Positions 9,101-16,035 of a stretch of 25,412 nt of DNA are shown in pieces. Position numbers and translations under genes: made by a program. A model generated the notes under the pieces. The model did not search any database and was not told the DNA's origin. It saw only the letters and a list, made by a program, of their open reading frames with translations. The stretch is taken from the NCBI GenBank assembly GCA_964390805.1, contig CAYMKL010000099.1:1-25412 (forward strand), given 5' to 3'. Every line of letters begins with the position of its first letter. The stretch's first letter is position 1. This DNA is from CAYMKL01 sp964390805. GTDB lineage: Bacteria > Chloroflexota > Anaerolineae > VGOG01.

Positions 9101-9375
9101 TCCCGGCCTCCTTCGACCTCGGTCGTGTCTGGGTCGTCGCCGGGCACGTCTATGAGGTAGACGGGATCGCCATCGGCGAGGGTAGTGCTGGTCTCGGCGT
9201 ACTTGACGCCGTTGATCCAGGCCGAGACCCGGGTGCCTTCGGGGACGTCGAGCTCGTCCAGCGTCACCGTGCCGTAGAAGCTAGATGGCAGCGGCGGCGC
9301 GCCGGCCAGGCCGGCGGAGCCCGTCACGAAGATCAGCATTAGGACCAGAGCCAGAGTTGTTTTGAACCTGTTCAT
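3154..9375 (-). CDS. Giant secreted CARDB / FG-GAP propeller surface protein
   Basis: This encodes 2073 residues with a signal peptide (1-26, ending GSAGLAGA). Domains in order: acidic-loop module (27-125, SFYGTVTLDELDVPEGT); CARDB (127-245); FG-GAP/VCBS-like propeller A (257-690, many D-D-G-x-P-E-I units such as DIDLDGRPEIL); two CARDB (700-945); propeller B (955-1385); three CARDB (1390-1735); a tandem WNLIS/GYWI pair (1745-1920); a second acidic-loop module (1955-2050); and the tail VYLPLVRKGDK. Each propeller ends with the motif R-x-IWNQHTYHxTNVNDDGTIP. CARDB and FG-GAP families are extracellular, commonly Ca2+-binding adhesion modules, so an adhesin or matrix protein is the best inference. 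No enzyme domain is visible. The start is supported by GAGGTGGAG just upstream. The stop abuts the next ATG. Confidence 0.9.
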   Translation of the reverse strand: MNRFKTTLALVLMLIFVTGSAGLAGAPPLPSSFYGTVTLDELDVPEGTRVSAWINGVKYAETSTTLADGDPVYLIDVPGDDPDTTEVEGGREGEIITFEVVDYEAGQTARWFNGTYSRLELAATTGPDLVVTVVNLNAVTTDPQTLIAGGTGKATIKNQGNTDLAADATFTVTFFEDRDGDGAYDSATDNTLGQATHTGGLTSRAEAEVQALVTGEVLFRDNLIYAFVDSGNVVEERNETNNLNHSGNRCEYRPPVGQFNPVLEWEWTGSTILPEFNQVMMIPAVIDLTADGIPDIVFATSTNRNYNTNGHLRAISGRDGSEIFTVTDPDYDVTAVGHVSVGDIDLDGRPEILAVHESPNTILAFEHDGTFKWQSQTIFASYWGTAIAIADLDQEGTPEIVVGATVLNNDGTVRWVGGRGRGDNGSQVAPISLIADLDLEGDPEVVAGNTAYHSDGSVYWYNDSFPDGYNAVGDFDDDPFPEVVLVTRRTWGSPYGVVYLLEHDGTVKWGPAELPTGPYREAGGPPTVADVDGDGEPEIGVAGGNFYNVFETAGTLKWSSPTQDWSSSTTGSSVFDFEGDGSAEIVYGDELKLYIFRGTDGAVLWETSSPSATLTETPVIADVDADGNAEIIMGSNDMWFPGPTGIQVYGDADDTWVPTRRIWNQHTYHITNVNDDGTIPTIETNNWEVYNNYRLNAPPEVLYAPDLTASRQLFDFESQPGSLLVTARIGNGGGLHVAAGVPMAFYDGDPLNSGILLGTVQTTRILNPGGYEDVTFTWPSPPPGDCDIYVVADDDGTGQGTTSECDETNNTHHQLVDTSVIKPDLVVPTMELSGTRTDPQALTITGDVSVQIQNQGSRGVAAPFQVTLFEDTDGDGAFTDGIDDVLGQRTYFGSLAIGQSVWLSVAVNGQVLFRDNLIYAFADSQDVIEELDEDNNVYNSAARCEFGPPVGAFNPVLEWEWTGSDIEPINKQVVMMPLVVDLTGDSVPEVVFQTSTSSTGYGYIRAINGRSGSEIWTNTDVLFGSDLAAGDIDLDGRPEIVGWSATDQQTIALEHDGTFKWLGPAYGVWGGPTIADLDRDGVPEIVVGGKVLNNDGTLRWIGTHTATCIVGLGCNSLVVDLDLVGNPEVIAGRTAYHSDGSIYWHNAGVREGFNAVGNLDADLFPEVVLVTWGKVYLLEHDGAVKWGPKTLDKRDDCPALCNNYGGPPAIADVDGDGDREITVAGGCQFFVFEADGAVKWKSATQDCTSGFTGSTVFDLEGDGSPEVIYSDELMLRIYNGADGTVRWQTQSPNATLSEYPVVADVDADGSAEIVVGNANYPAAFPGPTGIQVYGDANDTWMPTRQIWNQHTYHVTNVNDDGTIPSFEINNWELYNNYRVNVPPARFRPPDITASRLLFDDSAMPDVLQITARIGSAGADVVEAGLPVAFYSGDPADGGILLGTVQTTQDLDPGEYEEVTFIWNTPPLGLQTIYVAANDNGTGQGPVDECDETNNIHWRQYITGPEGPDLLVPLVDASGTSTDPHTLTIQGTVTAQVKNQGTTAAGDDFDVTFFEDVDGDETYSPGVDNVLGQVTHTGGLAPGVTVTVEAFVGGQVQFLGSPLWAFADSGDVIAELDETNNLNHTATQCQVSGAPAPDLALSYLRGEPVASVDLTVRVGNAGAAAVAPGVGVDFYLGDPAAGGTLLDSTATVSNLRSGAFEDVTIRWTDETTGTHDVLVTVDAVGECHEANNIYQQQVDILDISLVESWNLISGWVNPHNTNIGVVQRPISGAYVVILGFDQGGQSYYPDVPLEVNTLKEVDAEHGYWVKVKRGREQGSRGAVAALHNLRLVGTAFPENRELALDSDWNLVSFLSRTQMGVVEGLRSVDEEYTAVLGFKEGALSYYPHLPAGFSTLSTLDPLSGYWIRMSHEATLRYPRTQPGDTGATGLTGGDPDAEHRAHLARQAEQATGVQPTNTWGNFYGLAASVDGEPVPVGALVQVFDTDRVPCGAGMVTEPGQYGLLACYGDDSTTDEDEGASPGDVLTFTINGQPATVNREAVWTAHGDLIEVNLETEAVTRLWQVYLPLVRKGDK
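3913..3936 (-). repeat. Three-copy octamer microsatellite in coding sequence
   Basis: TGCTCCCC, TGCTCCCC and TGCTCCCG run in tandem. Read on the minus strand they encode Gly/Arg/Gln/Ser-rich residues (REQGSRGA) between GYWVKVK and LRLVGTAF. Eight-base units are out of phase with codons, so gain or loss of one unit would shift the frame. Three units (24 bases) keep it. Confidence 0.8.
5215..9005 (-). repeat. Internal tandem duplication of a CARDB-propeller block
   Basis: Copy A (about 7280-9005) and copy B (about 5215-6913) within the giant gene are long direct repeats of one CARDB domain plus one complete propeller. Near-identical stretches remain, for example around 7290-7450 and 5240-5400. 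At protein level both copies share LEWEWTGS at the propeller start and IQVYGDA(D/N)DTW plus NNWExYNNYR at its end. Divergence is moderate, so the duplication is not recent. Confidence 0.8.
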
Positions 9376-9393
9376 CTCTTCTCCACCTCTCTA

Positions 9394-9518
9394 GAACACG
9401 GATGTGCAGGATTCACGGATTGGCTATCTGGATCAGGGGTGTGATCCGTTCATCCCTTCGACAGGACTTCGGCGAGCTCAGTCGAGCCGCTCAGGGCGTC
9501 GCCTGCTGATCCGTGTTC
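9394..9518. repeat. Composite inverted repeat with palindromic CCTTCGAC core between two genes
   Basis: The outer arms GAACACGGATGTGCAGG (9394-9410) and CCTGCTGATCCGTGTTC (9502-9518) are complementary at 15 of 17 positions. Inside lie a small hairpin (GGATCA / TGATCC, 9430-9447) and a CCCTTCGACA...GAGCTCAG...CTCAGGG palindromic unit (about 9454-9498) related to those at 16120 and 18238. The element fills the gap between two minus-strand genes and overlaps the last codons and stop of the 9491-10018 gene. Confidence 0.7.
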
Positions 9519-10018
9519 TCCTGACGCAAAACGAGTGGCAAAAACAGGATGCACGGCGCAGAGCTACTCGCCGAGAGGTTCAGCTCTGTGTTGGTGCCCC
9601 CCTGCCAGGGCCCCGTCTGGTCGGCTTGCAGCTCGCTGACGTAGAAGACGATGGTGTCGCCCGGCCGTCCGCCTTCGACCTCGGGGGTGGCAGAGTCGTC
9701 GGCGGGGACGTCAAGGGCGTAGACGGCCTTGCCCTCGAAGAGAAAGGTGTGGGTTTCGGCGTACATGACCCCGTCAATCCAGGCCGAGACTTGCGTCCCC
9801 TCCGGCGCGTCCGCCTCGTCCACCGTCACGGTGCCGTAGAAGCTGGCCGGCATGGGCGGTGGGCCGGATGACCTGGTCGCGTCCGTCATCGAGGCGAATA
9901 GCGGATCGGTCCCGCTTGCATTGCCTGCGATGGAACTATGCGATCTGCCGGTCAGCACCACGATGCCGGCTGCCACGGCCAACAGAGCACTTATGGGCAG
10001 AATTGTTCTAAGCTTCAC
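9491..10018 (-). CDS. Small secreted one-module protein with YLPLV-type tail
   Basis: This encodes 175 residues from the GTG at 10018, preferred because GAGG lies 10 bases upstream and the product then opens with a clean signal peptide (MKLRTILPISALLAVAAGIV). An in-frame GTG at 10048 would add ten residues with a poorer upstream site. After the signal comes a single acidic-loop module (PASFYGTVTVDEADAPEGTQ, then ADDSATPEVEGGRPGD). It is closely similar to the N-terminal module of the giant protein encoded next (SSFYGTVTLDELDVPEGTR). The end is ILFLPLVLRQ followed by ENTDQQATP and a stop supplied by an inserted repeat element. The tail matches VYLPLVRK in the giant protein. It may be a detached paralogue of that protein's two ends. 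Its function is unknown and it is probably exported. Confidence 0.8.
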   Translation of the reverse strand: MKLRTILPISALLAVAAGIVVLTGRSHSSIAGNASGTDPLFASMTDATRSSGPPPMPASFYGTVTVDEADAPEGTQVSAWIDGVMYAETHTFLFEGKAVYALDVPADDSATPEVEGGRPGDTIVFYVSELQADQTGPWQGGTNTELNLSASSSAPCILFLPLVLRQENTDQQATP

Positions 10019-10069
10019 AATTGTTGTTCCTCTGGAGCTGGGACGCACTTCGCCATACCCTGCTTGTTC

Positions 10070-13000
10070 CTACTCTTTCTCACTGCCAGGTGCGCAGCGA
10101 AGATAGGACGAGTGCCCGCAGACCTTCCACGCATCTTCGTCCGTTGGATCTGCCCAGTAGATGAGAAGTCCCCTGCCGCCTCCCCCTTGGGAAAACCCAA
10201 ACATGAGGGATGCGGAGAAACTCGGAAGCGTGAGCAGACCGTTGCCCTTCAGCTTCTGGTGGTCAATGCCCATGTCGAAACCGATCTCGCCGCCCGCAAA
10301 CAACCCGGCTCCTAGAGTCTCGCCGCCACCCCATGCTCCAACAGCCCAACCGTTCAGGTTGCATGAATCGTAGGCAAACCAGACAAAACTGACACCAAAA
10401 GTCACGCCAAAGCTCGCCTCGATCGCCTTGGCAAAGAAGCCCAGATTGCCCAGATTGCTGCGCATCAAGGAGATGTACGTGGGCAGGGGAATCACGCCGC
10501 CCGCACTTACTGCAGCCGCAGAGAGGGCAGCGAGGACCCCTGTGTTGTATATGGCCTTAGCAATGTTCAACAGACCGCGAGCCAGAAAGGCGAGCCCGAG
10601 CGGCCCTCCGACATCGACCGTCAGCACGACTTCTTGATGGCGCACGCCAACGGGGGCTCCCCACGACCGACTGGTCGTCCACTGGTATGACAAGGAGTAT
10701 CCGCCAACATTGACATCGCCGGACGACGTAGCCTGAAGCCAGGAGCCTGGCGTGTTTCGGTCCACCGTCTTGCTCTTGCCCGCCAGAAGGGGGTGGCCAC
10801 CAACTAATACGTGCCCCGCGAAAATTGTTGTTAAGAAGAGGACAAGGCCGACGCTGAAAGCCATGGAGCCAAGGGAAACGCCGATTTGCCCGCTGGGATC
10901 GTACAGATTCACCGGGTTGTCCGCAGCATAGACGTAGGGATAGAAGCTCCGGGGCTGCATGGGATTGCCCTCTGCAGGATCGCGGGAGAGAAAACGTCCG
11001 GTCACCGGGTCCAGATACCTTGCCCGCAAGTAGTAGAGCCCCGGGTTGGCATCGTACTGCTCTCCAGTGAAGAGATAGCTATTCTGGGTTCCGCCGGCCG
11101 AATAGCGCGAGGCGCCATAGGCATCGTAGGTATAGCTATCGGTGACTGACCCGCTTCCACTGGTGAGTTGTCGCGTCGAAAGGGTGGCGTCGTAGTGGAA
11201 GTAGGACCGAACGCCGGCACGCTTCTGGCTCACTAAGTCGTGGCCATATACGTAGCTGGCCAAAGTGTTGCCGCTGCCATCGGTCTCCAGCAGCACCTGG
11301 GGGAAGGGCTGAACGCTATCAATCAGGTAGTTGACTTCGGTTGTCCCGTTCAGAGTCGCCCGGACGCGGTTGCCAAAGGCATCATAAGCGTAGGTCAACA
11401 CATCAACCGTTCCACCACTGCCGATCGCTACGCCCACCAGCCGATTCTGGTAATCATAGTCGTAGGTCACCTGCCGGCCGGTCTTGGTCTGGCTGAGCAG
11501 ATTGCCATTAGCATCATAGGTGTAGGTGTAGGTCCCATCGCTGAGCAGGCGGTCGTTTGCGTCATAGGTGTAGCTGGTGGTACCCGAGGCATCGGTCTTC
11601 GTCAGGCGGTTTCCTACAGCATCGTAGGTATATTGGATCGTCTCATTCCCATGCACCGGGTCCTGGATCTTTTCCTCAACCAGACGGTTGAGATCGTCGT
11701 ATGCATACTCCACCTGTCGCCCGCTGTTCTCCACCACCTGAGTCACGTTGCCCACGGTGTCCCGCGTGTAGGTGAACGATGACAAGACAGCCCCACCACC
11801 TGTTCGGTGCTCTATCTTGGAGACACGGTTCAGGCTGTCATAGGTCAATGTGGTCACATTGCCGTTTGGGTAGGTCGTAGAGATCAGATTTCCGGCTTCA
11901 TCATAGGCGTAGGTGGTCACACCGCCGTCAGGATCCTGCACCGTCATCAGGCGGCTGGCCTCGTCGTATGTATAGCGCGTTATGCCGGCCAGGGTGGTGA
12001 CCGATGTGGGATGCCCGGCTAAGTCATAGGTGTAGTCAATCGTCCGACCATCCGGCTCTGTGCGGCGTACCAGCCGGTCTCCGTCGTCGTACCCGTAGGT
12101 GGTCTCACCTCGGTCGTCGGTGACAGAAGCCACCTCGCCGCTGGCCGTATACTGATAGGACACCACGCTGCCGTCGGGATAAGCCGCAGTTTGAAGACGA
12201 TTGTTGGTGTCATAGCTGTGCAATGTCGTGTTCCCGTTGAAATCGGTATAGCGGGCGACATTGCCGTTCTCGTCATAGGCCCAGGATTCGAATTGGCCCA
12301 GGGCCAGAGTTCGCTTGGTCCTTCTGCCCAGGTTATCGTACTCATAGGTGGTGGTGTGCCCGTCGGCGTCGGTCATGCTCAACAGGTTTCCCACCTCGTC
12401 GTAGGCGTAGCGGGTCTCGTTTCCTAGCGGATCGCTGACCGATTCCAGGCGGCCCAGGACGTCATAGCTGAAGTGAGTCGTTCTGTTGGCCTGATCCGTT
12501 TGGGTGAGTATACGACCTGCGCCATCGTATGTGGCCGAAGTGTGGGTACCGTCAGGATAGACACGGCGCGTGACACGCGCTGCGGCATCGTATTCATTCC
12601 GTATGGTATGGCCCCGTGGGTCGGTGATGGCCGTCAGCCGGCTAGCCGCATCATACTCGTAGCTCGTCGCATTACCCAGTGCATCCACCCGGGCCACCAC
12701 CCGGCCCAATTCGTCGAGGACGACATGGACGCTCTGGCCGAGGGAATTCACAACAGAGGTGGCTCGACCGGCATCGTCGTATGCCACTTGGGTCACGGCG
12801 CCCGTAGGTTCTGTGACTTCCGTGCGGCGGCCAAGCGCATCATAGGCATAGCCCGTCGTCCTGCCCCCCCGATCGGTAAAGGCATCTCGGAGGCCCCGGG
12901 CATCGTAGCTGTAGGTATCCTGAGTGCCATCAAGGAACATCACAGCACTGGTCTGTCCCCTCGCCGTAGCCTGCATGGTCGTGGTATTGCCCCGGGGATC

Positions 13001-15907
13001 TTGCAGGCTGGACAGCTTGCCAACTCCACTTATGTCCATGCCAACAGTAAGCCCTTCAGCATCGGTCACCTGAGTCAGACGGTTCAGACCATCGTAGGCG
13101 TACTCGGAGGTCAGGACCTCAACTGAGCCGTCGGCTAGGGTGCGGGTGGTGGAGCTCGAACTCTGGTTGCCGTTGGCATCGTAGCCAAAGGTCATGGTAT
13201 GTCCGGTGACGTCGGTGGCACTGGTGCGATCCCCGTACTGGTCATAGGTGTAGGTTGTGCGCTTGCCGGATGGATCGGTCTCACTAGCGAGATTGCCGTT
13301 GGCATCGTAGGCGTAGTTAGTGGTACCTCCCGAGGGGTCGGTGAACGAGGTCAGGTTACCCTGATCGTCGTAGGCCATGCGAGTGGTATTGCCCAGTGGA
13401 TCGGTCATGCTGGTCCGGGTATCGTACTGATCGAATGTATTTGTATAGGTATCGCCAGTTGGGGTAGTTTCTGAAAGCCGGTTGCTCTGGTCGTCGTAGG
13501 TATACGTCGTCGTGTTGCCCAGAGGATCTGTCTGGGTCAGCATGTTCCCCTCGTCGTCGTAGGAATAGGTCCGTGTCTTGCCGAGAGGATCGGTGATGGC
13601 CGTGATATTCCCCCGATCGTCATAGTCGAAGATCGTCTGGTTGCCCTCGGCATCGGTCACGATCTCCCGGTTGCCCCCGAGTTCGTAGCTGTACTCAGTG
13701 CGGTTGTCTTCGGCGTCAGTCGTGGCAATCATCCGACCATCATCGTCATACTCGGTGCGGATACCACTGCGTCCCAACGGGTCACGGACATCCAAGAGGT
13801 AGTGGTCCTCACCATACACGAAAGTGGTGACGTTGCCTTCCTGGTCGGTTACTCGCGCCAGATCCCCATTTCCATCATATTCGTAGCTAATGGTATAGCC
13901 CAGTGGGTCCGTGATTCGGACGATGCGTCCCAATGCGTCCCGCTGAAAGTCCAGTCCTCTGCCAGAGGAATGCTCAATCCCGTGGGCGCTGAAGGTCAGC
14001 GTGTTGCCGTTCCGGTCGCGGATGCTCTCGAGGCCCTTTATCTCACTAATGGCCAACGCGGTGCCATCACGGGTAATCACCTGGTAGCTAGAGGGATCGT
14101 AGAGCCCAAGATCCAAGAAGCGTAGAGTGACCGGCCCCACAGGTCCCCCCAAGACCACAACGTCGGTCTCTGCCAGAGGCGCCAGTCGCGAGGTCGTACC
14201 CCGTAGCGGCGTAAAGGTGACCTTGGCGAACTGGATGGGCCGCAGGGGTTGGCATTGAGGAGTGACGCCCATAGCATATTGGTGAACCGGGCCGCTGGGA
14301 AGAGCCACGGCGACGATATGTGGCTGGACCGGACGGAGACAGTAGGTGGGCACAATGCCTCCCGTAACGACCTGCTCCCAATCCTCGCCAGGCACGGTGC
14401 TTTCGGCCAACTGAATGTCGGTGAGTTGCATGGACCAGCCGTAACCAAAGTCACCGACGCGCTTGTCGCGGCTGTCGTAGACTCGCGACATGGTGAGGTC
14501 CCAGCCAGATACCGGTATGTCGACGTCTATGAAAGACAGCCGGAAGTTGCCCAGCTTCTGCTCGCCAGTGACCACCAGGTGCACCGAGATTTCGGCCCGC
14601 GTTCCCTCAGCGTCTATGGCCAACAAGCGGATCTCGAACATACCGTTGAGCATCAGCGTTGGGTCCAGGGTTCCTAGCACGTCGTTCACCACCGGTGCGT
14701 TCCCCGTGGCGAAGGTGGTCCACTCTGCGTCTTCCTGCAGCAGGCCTCGTGCCCTCAATGTCTGTTGGGCAACTGACCCCGTGCCCACCTGCCGGTACTG
14801 CAGCCGGTACTCCACCAGGTCACCGTCGGGATCGTCGGCCGTGCCCACGATGTCCACAAAATCCGTTACCTCAGCCCCTTCGGTCGGGCTGGTGATCTCG
14901 GCTATGGGTGGATCGCCCACCGCCTCCGGCGTAGGGGTCGGCGTGGGGGTAGGGGTCGGCGTCGCTGTCGGGGTGGGCGTAGGCGGCGGCTCCTCAATGA
15001 CCAATATCACATCCTCTGTGGCGTAGATCCAGTAGCCCCACCCCGGTGTCATCACCTGCAGGTCGTTGGCCCAGGCCGGGACCGCCACGTCGTACACCTC
15101 CCACGGGTCATCCGGATCCGTCGGATCGTAGGCGAAGACCAGGGTGTACTTGCCGGCGATGGGTGCCAGGACGTCGGCTACGGGCCAGGCCCTGCCCAGG
15201 GGGTAGCCGATGAGGTTCCAGCCCTCGCACAGTTGGATGTCGGTGCTGGTGGGCTGGGTGCCAGCCACGCTCAGCGTGGCAGCAGCCGTCATCTCGATCC
15301 AGAAGCCGATGCGGTGATCAATGACTGTAAGGTCGTTAGTTGGCGGTGGGGCGGCCGGGTCGTAGAGCTTCCAGGGGTCGGCGTCATCGCAGCCGTCGTA
15401 GGCGTAGACCAGGTTGTAGCTGCCGGCAATGGAAGTCAGGACGACGGCGGGATCGGTGTCCGCTGGTTCTTCCGGGATGGAGATCAGATTCCAACCGACT
15501 ACCAAGGGAATGTCGGCCGATAGCAGACCGCTGGCTAGGCGTTGAGGGACTGCCTGGCCAGCCGCTGCTCTTGAGGAAGAAGCTGCACGATCAGGCGCGG
15601 CAGCGTGGGCCACCGGTGGCGGCAGGATGGCGGCTGCAGCCAGGCCCGGCTGTCTAAGATCGGCCGGGCTAGGCGTCGCCGCCAGGGAATTGGCTAGAGA
15701 TGGTGGGTGGGGCACTGGCTGCGGTTGGACACTGACTGGTTCTTTCGAGGTCTGTGAGGGGCGCGTGCCAGCGACGGCCCGAGCCGGGGACGGCCTCGGC
15801 CGCCGAGCTGGGCCCGCCATCAGAGGGCTGCACCCCGTCACCATGGATATGCACAGGATAATGCTGATGAGCTGATAAAGCCTTCTCTTGAAACCTCGGT
15901 TAGGCAT
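10070..15907 (-). CDS. RHS/YD-repeat surface lipoprotein with WNLI modules
   Basis: This encodes 1945 residues. The ATG at 15907 follows GGAGGG with 5-base spacing. A lipobox (SMVTG-C26) after a hydrophobic segment indicates a lipid-anchored exported protein. Order: Pro/Ala-rich region (30-130); two WNLI...GFWI/GYWI modules (about 136-299); PTPTPT linker (300-325); Ig-like domain starting ITSPTEGAEV (330-450); a pre-RHS region with VYDSRDKRVGDFGYGW (455-640); roughly forty YD repeats (640-1560, GYxYDxxGxxxxxTDPxG type); RHS core (1610-1665, YYLRARYLDPVTGRFLSRDP ... DPSG); and a C-terminal tail (1667-1945). YD/RHS repeats form a hollow beta shell in related proteins, and the variable tail after the DPxG core is often the effector. 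This tail has a hydrophobic helix and Gly-rich stretches, and I recognise no toxin fold. No obvious immunity gene follows: the next gene is an exported paralogous module. Confidence 0.9.
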   Translation of the reverse strand: MPNRGFKRRLYQLISIILCISMVTGCSPLMAGPARRPRPSPARAVAGTRPSQTSKEPVSVQPQPVPHPPSLANSLAATPSPADLRQPGLAAAAILPPPVAHAAAPDRAASSSRAAAGQAVPQRLASGLLSADIPLVVGWNLISIPEEPADTDPAVVLTSIAGSYNLVYAYDGCDDADPWKLYDPAAPPPTNDLTVIDHRIGFWIEMTAAATLSVAGTQPTSTDIQLCEGWNLIGYPLGRAWPVADVLAPIAGKYTLVFAYDPTDPDDPWEVYDVAVPAWANDLQVMTPGWGYWIYATEDVILVIEEPPPTPTPTATPTPTPTPTPTPEAVGDPPIAEITSPTEGAEVTDFVDIVGTADDPDGDLVEYRLQYRQVGTGSVAQQTLRARGLLQEDAEWTTFATGNAPVVNDVLGTLDPTLMLNGMFEIRLLAIDAEGTRAEISVHLVVTGEQKLGNFRLSFIDVDIPVSGWDLTMSRVYDSRDKRVGDFGYGWSMQLTDIQLAESTVPGEDWEQVVTGGIVPTYCLRPVQPHIVAVALPSGPVHQYAMGVTPQCQPLRPIQFAKVTFTPLRGTTSRLAPLAETDVVVLGGPVGPVTLRFLDLGLYDPSSYQVITRDGTALAISEIKGLESIRDRNGNTLTFSAHGIEHSSGRGLDFQRDALGRIVRITDPLGYTISYEYDGNGDLARVTDQEGNVTTFVYGEDHYLLDVRDPLGRSGIRTEYDDDGRMIATTDAEDNRTEYSYELGGNREIVTDAEGNQTIFDYDDRGNITAITDPLGKTRTYSYDDEGNMLTQTDPLGNTTTYTYDDQSNRLSETTPTGDTYTNTFDQYDTRTSMTDPLGNTTRMAYDDQGNLTSFTDPSGGTTNYAYDANGNLASETDPSGKRTTYTYDQYGDRTSATDVTGHTMTFGYDANGNQSSSSTTRTLADGSVEVLTSEYAYDGLNRLTQVTDAEGLTVGMDISGVGKLSSLQDPRGNTTTMQATARGQTSAVMFLDGTQDTYSYDARGLRDAFTDRGGRTTGYAYDALGRRTEVTEPTGAVTQVAYDDAGRATSVVNSLGQSVHVVLDELGRVVARVDALGNATSYEYDAASRLTAITDPRGHTIRNEYDAAARVTRRVYPDGTHTSATYDGAGRILTQTDQANRTTHFSYDVLGRLESVSDPLGNETRYAYDEVGNLLSMTDADGHTTTYEYDNLGRRTKRTLALGQFESWAYDENGNVARYTDFNGNTTLHSYDTNNRLQTAAYPDGSVVSYQYTASGEVASVTDDRGETTYGYDDGDRLVRRTEPDGRTIDYTYDLAGHPTSVTTLAGITRYTYDEASRLMTVQDPDGGVTTYAYDEAGNLISTTYPNGNVTTLTYDSLNRVSKIEHRTGGGAVLSSFTYTRDTVGNVTQVVENSGRQVEYAYDDLNRLVEEKIQDPVHGNETIQYTYDAVGNRLTKTDASGTTSYTYDANDRLLSDGTYTYTYDANGNLLSQTKTGRQVTYDYDYQNRLVGVAIGSGGTVDVLTYAYDAFGNRVRATLNGTTEVNYLIDSVQPFPQVLLETDGSGNTLASYVYGHDLVSQKRAGVRSYFHYDATLSTRQLTSGSGSVTDSYTYDAYGASRYSAGGTQNSYLFTGEQYDANPGLYYLRARYLDPVTGRFLSRDPAEGNPMQPRSFYPYVYAADNPVNLYDPSGQIGVSLGSMAFSVGLVLFLTTIFAGHVLVGGHPLLAGKSKTVDRNTPGSWLQATSSGDVNVGGYSLSYQWTTSRSWGAPVGVRHQEVVLTVDVGGPLGLAFLARGLLNIAKAIYNTGVLAALSAAAVSAGGVIPLPTYISLMRSNLGNLGFFAKAIEASFGVTFGVSFVWFAYDSCNLNGWAVGAWGGGETLGAGLFAGGEIGFDMGIDHQKLKGNGLLTLPSFSASLMFGFSQGGGGRGLLIYWADPTDEDAWKVCGHSSYLRCAPGSEKE
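11225..13985 (-). repeat. YD-repeat array of the RHS gene
   Basis: Roughly forty degenerate units of about 60-66 bases encode G-x-x-x-x-Y-x-YDxxGxxxxxxDPxG peptides. On the plus strand they appear as recurring TCGTAGGTGTAG / GTTGCC / GGATCGGT blocks. The degeneracy and codon periodicity show a protein repeat, not a CRISPR array. Confidence 0.85.
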
Positions 15908-15935
15908 ATTGTCCCTCCACAGAATCTATATTTAC

Positions 15936-15964
15936 ATTATATCCCACCCAGCCACTTTTGTCCA
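15936..15964 (-). promoter_or_regulatory. Near-consensus sigma-70-type promoter for the RHS lipoprotein gene
   Basis: On the minus strand TGGACA (15959-15964) and TATAAT (15936-15941) are separated by exactly 17 bases, and the region is locally AT-rich. The predicted transcription start, near 15929, leaves a leader of about 22 bases containing the GGAGGG ribosome binding site. It lies just downstream of the terminator at 15984-16018, so the RHS gene starts a new transcription unit. Confidence 0.7.
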
Positions 15965-15983
15965 GCCCAACGCGCTGGAACGC

Positions 15984-16018
15984 AAAAAAGGTTCTGGTGA
16001 ACCATCTACCAGAACCTT
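15984..16018 (-). terminator. Rho-independent terminator after the TSP3-like gene
   Basis: Read on the minus strand, AAGGTTCTGGT (16008-16018) pairs perfectly over 11 bp with ACCAGAACCTT (15988-15998) across a 9-base loop. The T-run covers 15984-15989. It sits 18 bases after the stop of the 16036-16857 gene. A clear intrinsic terminator, it separates the cohesin/dockerin unit from the RHS unit. Confidence 0.85.
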
Positions 16019-16035
16019 CGATCCTGCGATATATT

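Noticed and set aside
8017..9342. Long plus-strand open frame opposite the giant CARDB/FG-GAP gene
   Set aside because: It mirrors the repeated propeller sequence in the opposite frame and gives a protein without recognisable domains. The minus strand has clear domains, a signal peptide and a ribosome binding site.
11240..13474. Several plus-strand open frames (e.g. 12473-13126) opposite the RHS gene with repeated Val/Ile/Gly-rich sequence
   Set aside because: They are antisense shadows of the YD repeats: the periodic peptide follows directly from reverse-reading the repeats, and there is no separate support.
11225..13985. Possible CRISPR array because of regular ~60-base periodicity
   Set aside because: Units are degenerate, lack identical repeats and unique spacers, and translate continuously as YD repeats.
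9491..15907. RHS lipoprotein and the following small gene as a toxin-immunity pair
   Set aside because: The small product has a signal peptide and is a paralogue of the giant protein's N-terminal module, so it is not a cytoplasmic immunity protein.
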